Source of the DNA: Phycisphaerae bacterium | GTDB lineage: Bacteria; Planctomycetota; Phycisphaerae; UBA1845; UTPLA1 | Reading direction: 5' to 3' | NCBI GenBank assembly: GCA_016935885.1 | Contig: JAFGQA010000299.1 | Coordinates: 1-6,668 of the forward strand | DNA: 6,668 nt | Shown: one piece after another, positions 1 through 5,193 of the stretch | How positions within the stretch are numbered: the first letter of the stretch is position 1 | How the letters are laid out: the number at the start of each line of letters is the position of its first letter | Notes under the pieces: model-generated | The model's database searches: none | What the model was told of the DNA's origin: nothing | The model's input: only the letters and a program-made list of their open reading frames with translations | Position numbers and translations under genes: made by a program

Positions 1-44
1 CCGGATGCGGCGGGGAGATTGAAGTGCTTGGGTCGGGAAAGGAC
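1..44 (+). repeat. Duplicated leader element, copy 1
   Basis: The first 44 bases are identical to 607-650, and the similarity continues with 6 of 8 matches at 45-52 versus 651-658. It begins CCGGATGCGGCGGGGAGATT. It lies just before the RibK-like gene, whereas copy 2 lies in the leader of the TIR gene. The repeat may extend left beyond the window. It is too short to be a gene fragment that I recognise and has no obvious internal hairpin. Its position, directly downstream of a -10-like box in copy 2, suggests a shared transcript start or leader, or a regulator or recombination site. Confidence 0.85.
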
Positions 45-70
45 GCTTCGACGGGTTGGAGATCCAGAAG

Positions 71-499
71 GTGATCACAGTACGTGGGATAGTCAGAGAA
101 GGAAGACGAAACGCGAGCAAGAATTTCAGCAAAGGTGACGTTCCTCGTGCCGTCGCGGAAGTCCTGGGGGTTCAAGAAGCTGACGTCGTTCCCGGCACTC
201 TCAACGTCCACATCGATCAGCTCTATGCGGATCTTGACGACGGGGAGTACGACTGCGAACTCGATCGGTCTCAATACAATGGCAAGGAGTGGGTCAAGAT
301 CAAGCGATGTAAAGTCGATGGTCTCCGGTCCGTCGTCATCCGCCCAAAGGAACACTTCGAAGTTCGCAAGTTCGAGAAGAGGATCGAGATCATGAGCAGC
401 GTGCACCTGCGCACCGAACTCGATTTGCAGGAACGCGGCAAAGTCGAGGTCCAATTCCAGGGAGATGACTCCTGGTGGAATGCTCGAGGGCCGGGCTGA
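71..499 (+). CDS. CTP-dependent riboflavin kinase-like (DUF120/RibK fold) protein
   Basis: This 142-residue protein has the layout of the archaeal-type CTP-dependent riboflavin kinase domain (RibK, about 136 aa in Methanocaldococcus). That enzyme phosphorylates riboflavin to FMN using CTP and is a cradle-loop barrel unrelated to bacterial RibF. Visible signs are a first strand VRGIVREG (4-11), the family hallmark PGTLNV (41-46), whose Thr and Asn bind metal in the archaeal enzyme, and the C-terminal block RIEIMSSVHLRTELDL followed by KVEVQF, matching the family's closing IEI-x-LR-x-LGL-x-G-x-VEV pattern. The usual Gly-rich loop after strand 1 (GxGxG) is degenerate here (EGRRNAS), so activity or nucleotide preference may differ. 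I chose GTG at 71 because GGAG at 58-61 sits 9 nt upstream; an in-frame TTG at 56 would add 5 residues but has a poorly spaced AAAGGA. The gene is separated from the TIR gene by a hairpin and a new promoter, so it may be its own transcription unit. Confidence 0.78.
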   Translation: MITVRGIVREGRRNASKNFSKGDVPRAVAEVLGVQEADVVPGTLNVHIDQLYADLDDGEYDCELDRSQYNGKEWVKIKRCKVDGLRSVVIRPKEHFEVRKFEKRIEIMSSVHLRTELDLQERGKVEVQFQGDDSWWNARGPG

Positions 500-525
500 A
501 GTCCAGCGGCACGGTGAGTAGAGGG

Positions 526-543
526 CTGGTCCTGCCGGACCAG
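526..543 (+). terminator. Hairpin after the RibK-like gene, possible terminator
   Basis: CTGGTCC (526-532) and GGACCAG (537-543) form a perfect 7-bp stem around the loop TGCC, 27 nt after the stop codon. There is no T-run directly after it (GTGATGAAG follows), so it is either a weak or Rho-assisted terminator, or an mRNA-stabilising hairpin. A smaller ATGAA/TTCAT inverted repeat follows at 547-560. Confidence 0.4.
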
Positions 544-575
544 GTGATGAAGACTTTCATTGTGAAACCCCTTCC

Positions 576-605
576 CTGCCAACGGAGATGCGGTTAGCGT
601 ATACT
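576..605 (+). promoter_or_regulatory. Candidate sigma70-type promoter for the TIR operon
   Basis: TATACT (600-605) fits a -10 box at 5 of 6 positions. CTGCCA (576-581) fits a -35 box at 4 of 6, with an 18-nt spacer. Transcription would start around 611-613, at the beginning of the duplicated 44-bp element, giving a leader of about 180 nt before the TIR start codon at 792. The rest of the non-coding gap (500-791) shows no credible gene. Weak promoters are easy to find by chance. Confidence 0.4.
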
Positions 606-606
606 G

Positions 607-650
607 CCGGATGCGGCGGGGAGATTGAAGTGCTTGGGTCGGGAAAGGAC
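607..650 (+). repeat. Duplicated leader element, copy 2
   Basis: This is an exact copy of bases 1-44, immediately downstream of a TATACT box and 141 bp before the TIR gene. The sequences flanking the two copies on the right (53-70 versus 659-676) are unrelated, so the duplication is sharply bounded there. It probably forms the 5' end of the TIR operon mRNA or an operator. No third copy is seen upstream of the other genes in the window. Confidence 0.85.
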
Positions 651-791
651 ACATCGACAAGCCAATAAGTCGACACGTCGTAGCGGGAGAGATCTGGGGA
701 GTCTCGTGGGGGAGGCTCGGCCGAAATCGGTGACGCGAGGATCTGGATCCGTGTGTTCGCCGGTTGAGACCACAATTGAGAGGAGCGCAAC

Positions 792-1283
792 ATGGCAAGG
801 TCAGTCTTCTACAGCTTCCACTACAAGCCGGACAACTGGCGAGCTGCAAAGGTGCGGAGTATCGGGGCCATCGACGGAAACCGTCCGGCGTCGGACAATG
901 ACTGGGAGACGATTACTGGCGGCGGTGAAGCCGCCATCAAGCGATGGATAGCCGGGCAGATGTCCGGACGATCCTGCACGATCGTTCTAATCGGCGCAAA
1001 CACAGCTGGTCGAAAATGGATCAACTACGAAATCATCGAATCCTGGAACGATGGAAAAGGGCTTGTCGGAATCCACATTCACAACTTGGAGGACAGTGCC
1101 GGGAGACAGTCAGCCAAAGGGCGGAACCCGTTTGAGGGAATCACGGTCGGCGGAAGACCCCTATCTAATATCGCACAAGTGTATGATCCCCCGTACTCGA
1201 CTAGCAAGTTAGTGTACGGTCACATCGTCTCCAATCTTGAGAATTGGGTTGAGGAAGCGATCCGGATCCGGAAGGCCGGTTGA
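792..1283 (+). CDS. TIR-like domain protein (MTH538/DUF1863 type, ThsB-like)
   Basis: This 163-residue single-domain protein is of the MTH538 TIR-like family, which includes Thoeris ThsB. Family marks are the first strand VFYSFHYKPDNWRAAKVR (5-22), the segment EAAIKRWIAGQMSG (46-59), strand TIVLIGANT (63-71), and W-x-x-Y-E at 76-80. Glu80 is placed like the catalytic Glu of NAD-cleaving TIR domains, which follows a Trp at the same spacing. In Thoeris such proteins sense phage and make an ADP-ribose-type signal; the same is inferred here, not shown. ATG at 792 has a strong AGGAG (781-785) six bases upstream. The stop codon overlaps the ribosome binding site of the next gene, implying tight co-expression with the small membrane protein. 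No ThsA (SIR2-SLOG or Macro-TM) lies in the window, so this is not a canonical Thoeris pair. Confidence 0.9.
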   Translation: MARSVFYSFHYKPDNWRAAKVRSIGAIDGNRPASDNDWETITGGGEAAIKRWIAGQMSGRSCTIVLIGANTAGRKWINYEIIESWNDGKGLVGIHIHNLEDSAGRQSAKGRNPFEGITVGGRPLSNIAQVYDPPYSTSKLVYGHIVSNLENWVEEAIRIRKAG

Positions 1284-1293
1284 GGAGCGAGCC

Positions 1294-1731
1294 ATGCAGG
1301 AAGAAAGCCCATATCGCGAAGACTCCAAAGCCGTGCAGGCACATCTCACGATTACCCAATCCGTAGTTCAGAGAATGGCATCCAACAGCGCCTCGTGCAA
1401 AGCCTATTGCGTCACTCTGGTCTCTGCCATCCTTGTTGTCGTCGCGGACAAGAACAAGCCCAGGTACGCGTTGCTGGCCCTAGTACCGACGTTTCTGTTC
1501 TTCGCCTTGGACGTCTACTACCTTGCCCTTGAGAAGATGTTCCGGGATTCATACAACCAGTTTATTGACAAGCTTCATAGTAGAAAGATCGTAGCCTCGG
1601 ACCTGTATTTGGTCCTGCCTTCGGGCAGTATGGTGAAGGAGTCTCTCCGTAGCCTAACCTCGTTCTCGATTTGGCCGTTCTATCTGGTGCTGCTCGTAAT
1701 GGTGGTTCTCGCTCAGAAACTCGTCATGTAA
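1294..1731 (+). CDS. Small three-segment membrane protein, TIR partner and candidate effector
   Basis: This 145-residue protein starts with a polar helix (1-35, containing RMASNS at 27-32). Hydrophobic segments follow at about 37-51, 58-79 and 124-144, with a soluble charged loop (80-120) between the second and third. The block with KAYCVTLVSA, then YALLALVP, then LDVYYLALEKMFR resembles, from memory, small membrane proteins found beside DUF1863 TIR genes, but I cannot give a family name. The start was chosen at ATG 1294 because GAGGAG (1282-1287) precedes it; that motif begins inside the TIR gene's stop codon, and the coding gap is only 10 bp. The likely job is a membrane-perturbing effector or anchor working with the TIR protein. 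This is inferred from topology and linkage. Confidence 0.85.
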   Translation: MQEESPYREDSKAVQAHLTITQSVVQRMASNSASCKAYCVTLVSAILVVVADKNKPRYALLALVPTFLFFALDVYYLALEKMFRDSYNQFIDKLHSRKIVASDLYLVLPSGSMVKESLRSLTSFSIWPFYLVLLVMVVLAQKLVM

Positions 1732-1813
1732 TACCTGAGCGGGCCGCATGGAGTCAACTCCCACTTCAGTGCGGCGCCTGGATCGTGTACGAGCTTCGAT
1801 GATTGAGGCGATC

Positions 1814-3049
1814 ATGAGCAAGAGAAGGCCCAATGCCAGACAACCCTCGAAAGGCACGAAACTCGCCACCACCGCTCCGAAGCGGTCCACAGGCCGGACG
1901 TGGTTGGCCCGGCGGTTAGCCTTGCCCAACCAGTTGGGGGGTCTAGTTGATCTCAAGCCTATTCAGCGTATCACGAGGCTCTTCTCCCACGCAACTGGCA
2001 TGTCGGCGAGCGTGACATCGGGCTGCCTCCCACAGAGCCCGACGACTGTTCGCGAATTCTGCAGGCTCGTTCGTGAATCCCCGCACGGATTGATGAGGTG
2101 CGCCCAATGTGATTTGCTGGTGGCGCAGGAGGTAATTCGTACCGGTGCTCCTCAGCGTTATCTCTGCTGGGCGGGACTCCACGAGATGGGAACACCAATC
2201 ATCGGTTCGAACGATATCCTCGGCGTTCTCTTCGCTGGACAGGCTAGACCCTCCACAGCAGATCGTAGTGTTGAATGCCTGCTGGATACCGTTGCTCAGA
2301 CGACAGGAATCGTCAGGGACAGGCTCAGTAAGGCCTACGATCGTGTACCCGTTGTGAGCGATCGGGAGTTTCGTAAGTGCGCCGAGCTTGCGGGAGAAGC
2401 TGCCAGCGCAATCGGTGAGATCGCCGAGCTACATGCGCAGACAAAGGTGAAGGGGGTTACCCCAGAAGACCTTATTTCCGAGATGTCGATCATCGACTGG
2501 TTTCGATTGGTCAAGCAACGGACCGTACTGGTTCTGGGAAAGGACACAGGCGATGGGCTCGACCTTCTTCGAGAGATTCAGGATCTGCTCTCACGGCGCG
2601 ATTACCGACCGATGTTGGTGAAGGACCATGGCGATATTGATTCAATGAGCAACGAACAGAAAGTCATGGCCATTGCGTATGCTTCGCGCTTCGCGGTAAT
2701 CGAGAACAGCTATCCTGCGGGACAGATTGATGAATGCCGTCTGTGCGCAATGAACCGCATCGTGACCGCCACGTTGAGGCAAGAAGGCAAGGGGTCATCG
2801 TTTCTGGTCACCGACTACGACATCGACTTTCCTTTCATGAGGGAGTTTGTGTACGAACCCAGTTCCCGCGGTCGAGCCTTGCCAGTGGTCCTCTCTAGGG
2901 CTGTAAGGTGGGCGGAGGCGACTCTTCAGAAGCGCCAGGAGTTCTTCCGAAAGCTCTACCCGTGGCGCCGCGACAAGACGGCGGAAGGCTCCGAGGCTCG
3001 GCGGGCGGACGGACCGGCTCACCAAGCGATGCCGGGGCCTGAGTTGTAG
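1814..3049 (+). CDS. PocR sensory domain fused to a Rossmann/TIR/SLOG-like domain
   Basis: The protein is 411 residues. After a basic, disordered N-terminus (1-44), residues about 45-165 fit the PocR ligand-binding domain (PAS-like): DLKPIQRITRLFSHATGMSA, then FCRLVRESP, C95-x-x-C98-D, a Cys-Trp-Ala-Gly-Leu block at 118-122, PII (128-130) and GVLFAGQ (137-143). The conserved cysteines are 82, 95, 98 and 118. A helical linker (about 170-230) leads to an alpha/beta domain (about 236-375): strand TVLVLGK (237-243), a helix, YRPMLVKD (264-271), strand RFAVIENS (292-299), SGH-like PAGQIDE (301-307), and an aromatic tail with AVRWAEA. That layout is TIR- or SLOG-like and could bind a nucleotide signal. 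There is no DNA-binding AraC domain, unlike PocR itself. ATG 1814 was chosen for GAGG at 1805-1808; in-frame ATGs at 1748 and 1799 lack a good site. It probably lies in one operon with the TIR gene. Confidence 0.85.
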   Translation: MSKRRPNARQPSKGTKLATTAPKRSTGRTWLARRLALPNQLGGLVDLKPIQRITRLFSHATGMSASVTSGCLPQSPTTVREFCRLVRESPHGLMRCAQCDLLVAQEVIRTGAPQRYLCWAGLHEMGTPIIGSNDILGVLFAGQARPSTADRSVECLLDTVAQTTGIVRDRLSKAYDRVPVVSDREFRKCAELAGEAASAIGEIAELHAQTKVKGVTPEDLISEMSIIDWFRLVKQRTVLVLGKDTGDGLDLLREIQDLLSRRDYRPMLVKDHGDIDSMSNEQKVMAIAYASRFAVIENSYPAGQIDECRLCAMNRIVTATLRQEGKGSSFLVTDYDIDFPFMREFVYEPSSRGRALPVVLSRAVRWAEATLQKRQEFFRKLYPWRRDKTAEGSEARRADGPAHQAMPGPEL

Positions 3050-3091
3050 TGTAGCGCCGCTTGTTCACTGTTCGGGGAGGAACGTCGAAGT

Positions 3092-4123
3092 ATGGACTAT
3101 GCAGCGGCCTTGGAACGGCTATACGAATACATTGAAGAGGGACACGTCGACAAAGCGGTGATGGCCTGCTTGCGGATTGCCCGGCACAGGAAGGACTACC
3201 TGCATGCCGCGATCTTCCTGCGCGAGATGTATCCGGACCGCCGCCAACTGAACGCCGTACTACTCGACGACATCGGCCATCTGAAGGAGGAGGCCCGGCA
3301 GTTCGTCGTGAAATCCTCGTTGGACTACTGGCTCTCGACTCGCACTTTGGACTTCACCCTTTCCGATGATGATGACGAGGAGCGGAATGTTCTGGCGACT
3401 GGTATCGGTGAGGTGGTTCCAGAACTCAAGCAGTGGCAAGAGTCTATCGAGGACATGACCGTACCCTCTGGGATGGGCGAGTATGATACCGCTGCGTTTA
3501 CCGACCGGTTCGTCAGAGAGAAAGCCAAGATCCGTCTACGAATCAAGGCCCTGCAAACCGTCGAGCAGCGCGTCAGATCCCGCTGCCTGAATTACGCGAT
3601 CCGTATTGAGCGAGAGCTCGATGCGCAAAGGAAATCTCGGAGCTTCCTAAAGGAGACTCAGACCCACGTCAATAACTACTTCAAGGCCCATAGCGAGGAC
3701 GTGTACAAGAAACTTCAGAAGGCTGCACAGTTGGTGGATTCCGTGGACCCCGAGGATTGGTCCCTTCTGCTTACCGAAGTTCGCCGGGCCATCAAGGCAG
3801 CGGCGGATTTCTTTTATCCAGCGAGGAAGGAACCGGTTACATGCGCCGACGGCAAACAGCGCCAACTCGGCGACGATATGTACGTGAACCGGCTACACGA
3901 GTATCTTGCTACAACGTTCAGGACGTCATCTTCCCAGGACCTCCTATCAGCGGAGCTTGACTACTTGGCCGCTTTTGCGCATAGGCTGTACGATGTGGCC
4001 TCGAAAGGTGTTCACAGCGAGGTGCTAGCTCATGAGGCAAAGCAGGGATTGGTCGGCCTATACATGTTCCTCTACAACGTGACGTTGCGATTGCAGGAAG
4101 ATGATTCCATGGACGGGGAATAG
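3092..4123 (+). CDS. Helical protein with C-terminal KGVH domain, unknown function
   Basis: I do not recognise this 343-residue, almost wholly helical protein by name. The N-terminal half (1-200) is rich in charged helices, with an acidic insert DDDDEE (92-97), a conserved-looking block EYDTAAFTDRF (130-140) and a probable coiled coil at about 140-190. The C-terminal half (about 218-333) has RRAIKAAADFFYPA (231-244), VNRLHEYL (265-272) and RLYDVASKGVHSEV (298-311). The last motif recurs, from memory, in helical proteins of abortive-infection-type loci, where it sits in a HEPN- or AbiTii-associated module. It lacks the classic HEPN R-x4-6-H spacing (R298 to H308), so nuclease activity is not claimed. 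GGGGAGG (3074-3080) lies 11 nt before the ATG. It follows the PocR-Rossmann gene by 42 bp and is probably the last gene of the operon. No clear terminator follows. Confidence 0.85.
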   Translation: MDYAAALERLYEYIEEGHVDKAVMACLRIARHRKDYLHAAIFLREMYPDRRQLNAVLLDDIGHLKEEARQFVVKSSLDYWLSTRTLDFTLSDDDDEERNVLATGIGEVVPELKQWQESIEDMTVPSGMGEYDTAAFTDRFVREKAKIRLRIKALQTVEQRVRSRCLNYAIRIERELDAQRKSRSFLKETQTHVNNYFKAHSEDVYKKLQKAAQLVDSVDPEDWSLLLTEVRRAIKAAADFFYPARKEPVTCADGKQRQLGDDMYVNRLHEYLATTFRTSSSQDLLSAELDYLAAFAHRLYDVASKGVHSEVLAHEAKQGLVGLYMFLYNVTLRLQEDDSMDGE

Positions 4124-4146
4124 CCAAACCATCCCCTCCCCCCCCA

Positions 4147-4215
4147 TTTCGACTTTTTGACGTTTCGACGTGTGCATGTCCACAGTTTCCGGAGCTTCCG
4201 AAGCTTCCGGAGCTT
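4147..4215 (+). repeat. Short tandem repeats at the composition boundary
   Basis: Two short tandem runs sit side by side just after the last operon gene. The first is TTTCGAC, TTTTGACG, TTTCGACG (4147-4169, imperfect 8-9-bp units). The second is CCGGAGCTT, CCGAAGCTT, CCGGAGCTT (4189-4215, 9-bp units with one mismatch). An eight-C run (4138-4145) precedes them. They lie where moderate-GC sequence gives way to GC-rich host sequence and may mark an insertion or slippage-prone boundary. I see no gene in 4124-4265, although a GTG at 4170 and an ATG at 4176 are open into the next reading frame. Confidence 0.65.
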
Positions 4216-4265
4216 CCGGACGGAATCTTTTTGCCTACCCCGAAAGTGTGGTGTCTGTTAGGGGC

Positions 4266-4739
4266 GTGACGACGCTCAACGGCGACAGCACCGACGAGGC
4301 CATCTGGAAGGCGTGGGAGGACGCGGCCGCGTACCTGGCCACGAGCTCGGCCGAGCTGGCCCGACAACGCATCACCGCCGGCATGATCCTGATCACACGA
4401 CTGCCGAAACGCGCCGCCAGCGGGGCCGGGGCGAGCGAGGAGGTCGAGTTCGACCTCCGCGTCATCCAAGACGAGATCGCCGCGGGCCGTTTGAAGGTTT
4501 GCGGAGACTTCAGCCGTCCCTACGGGACTGATTCACTGGCGGGCGGGTCGGTTCCCAGGACTGAAGGTCCTGGGCTATTGTCATGCCGTCCCTACGGGAC
4601 TGAGGGTGTTCGGTGCGGCGTTGCGTCAACGGTCATCCGTGGGGGGGCTCAACTGTTTGCGCAGGTCGCTTGCGGTTTGGAGGGCGAGGAGGCGGGGGAG
4701 TGTCGGCTTGCCCCACGTGGCGGAGGCCAAGAGGGGTGA
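4266..4739 (+). CDS. GC3-rich hypothetical gene or remnant with repeat-derived tail
   Basis: From GTG 4266 to about 4490 nearly every codon ends in G or C (for example gcc atc tgg aag gcg tgg gag gac), a clear coding signal for a high-GC host. The protein segment (about 75 residues, containing DEAIWKAWEDAAAYL and ITAGMILITRLPKR) is helical; I do not recognise it. From about 4506 the frame continues open through palindromic repeat DNA to TGA at 4737-4739, so the last ~78 residues are probably a repeat-encoded tail rather than original protein. Either a repeat cluster inserted into the 3' end or the gene is decayed. Upstream in-frame starts (GTG 4170, ATG 4176) exist, but codons between them and 4266 lack the GC3 bias and no Shine-Dalgarno sequence is evident, so the 5' end may also be missing. 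Confidence 0.45.
   Translation: MTTLNGDSTDEAIWKAWEDAAAYLATSSAELARQRITAGMILITRLPKRAASGAGASEEVEFDLRVIQDEIAAGRLKVCGDFSRPYGTDSLAGGSVPRTEGPGLLSCRPYGTEGVRCGVASTVIRGGAQLFAQVACGLEGEEAGECRLAPRGGGQEG
4506..4620. repeat. Composite palindromic (REP/BIME-like) repeat, copy A
   Basis: Three hairpins lie in order. GTCCC-TAC-GGGAC occupies 4516-4528. CCCAGGAC (4554-4561) and GTCCTGGG (4567-4574) form a perfect 8-bp stem with loop TGAAG. A second GTCCC-TAC-GGGAC occupies 4588-4600. The same order, spacing and flanks (GAGA-TTCAGCC before, TCGGTGCGGCG-like after) recur at 5074-5190 in direct orientation. The unit resembles repeats dispersed in planctomycete genomes, as I recall them. Likely roles are transcription termination, mRNA stabilisation or substrate for a REP-associated transposase; no such transposase is in the window. 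Confidence 0.85.
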
Positions 4740-5073
4740 GATGCGGTGCGGGCGAGCACGACTATCTCGCCCCTTCAGGGCTCGGGGACGTGGGGAGGGG
4801 CGCGGTTACCAGGGGTTACGCCCGCCGCCACGGCGGGTAGGTCCGCCGAGACGGCGGACTTCACCCCTGGCTTCTCTGTCGGCCCTTCGGGCCTGGCGGT
4901 GTTACCGGGGGGTTGCCGGCTCGCGAGCGGATTCCTGAGAACATCGCTTGGCGGCACGGGTCCGGCGGGAGGGGCTCGCCGGCCTCGTAGCGGGAGAAAG
5001 TGAACGACAACGGCCTGGAGGCGGCGGCTTCGGCTGGGACTGAGGTCTGCCGCCGTTCGTTCGAACGTTCGCC
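4740..5073. other. GC-rich intergenic stretch between repeat copies
   Basis: There is no convincing gene here. Open frames exist on both strands, but they are short, Arg/Gly-rich and lack start signals. The stretch holds the cloverleaf repeat and the GGCCC-TTC-GGGCC hairpin (both listed separately), a perfect 10-bp palindrome GCTCGCGAGC (4919-4928), and a 10-bp palindrome CGTTCGAACG (5058-5067). Confidence 0.6.
4809..4893. repeat. Cloverleaf-type palindromic repeat plus hairpin
   Basis: An outer perfect 8-bp stem, CCAGGGGT (4809-4816) with ACCCCTGG (4863-4870), encloses two hairpins: CCCGCCG/CGGCGGG (4821-4827 with 4831-4837) and GTCCGCCG/CGGCGGAC (4841-4848 with 4852-4859). A further hairpin, GGCCC-TTC-GGGCC (4881-4893), follows. 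Single strands would fold into a three-way junction. The motif differs from the CCCAGGAC unit on either side, so a second repeat family is present. Confidence 0.8.
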
Positions 5074-5190
5074 GAGATTTCAGCCGTCCCTGCGGGACTG
5101 ATTCGCGCGCGGGTGACTCGGTTTCCCAGGACTGAAGATCCTGGGCTACTCTCGGACGGTCCCTACGGGACCGGAGAGGCTCGGTGCGGC
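5074..5190. repeat. Composite palindromic (REP/BIME-like) repeat, copy B
   Basis: This is the second copy of the three-hairpin unit: GTCCC-TGC-GGGAC (5086-5098), CCCAGGA (5125-5131) with TCCTGGG (5139-5145), and CGGTCCC-TAC-GGGACCG (5157-5173). Relative to copy A, the third hairpin carries paired changes that restore base pairing and lengthen the stem from 5 to 7 bp. The unit ends 4 bp before the stop codon of the convergent caspase-like gene. Confidence 0.85.
5157..5173 (-). terminator. Stable hairpin just past the caspase-like gene
   Basis: CGGTCCC and GGGACCG form a perfect 7-bp GC-rich stem with a 3-nt loop, 20 bp downstream of the minus-strand stop codon. No T-run follows on the minus strand. 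It belongs to repeat copy B, so any terminator or 3'-end-protecting role is secondary to the repeat. Confidence 0.3.
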
Positions 5191-5193
5191 GGG

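Noticed and set aside
625..951. 108-codon plus-strand frame in the TIR leader
   Set aside because: It runs out of frame into the TIR gene, is Ser/Thr/Arg-rich and lacks a ribosome binding site.
3986..4018. HEPN ribonuclease motif in the helical protein
   Set aside because: The Arg and His around RLYDVASKGVH are ten residues apart in position, not the R-x4-6-H of HEPN nucleases, so catalysis is not claimed.
3918..4469. 183-codon minus-strand frame opposite the end of the operon and the GC3-rich gene
   Set aside because: It overlaps two plus-strand coding signals, has low-complexity Arg/Gly/Ala content and no ribosome binding site; it is a shadow frame.
4506..5190. CRISPR array
   Set aside because: Repeats recur only twice at about 570 bp, are palindromic multi-hairpin units and have no regular spacers.
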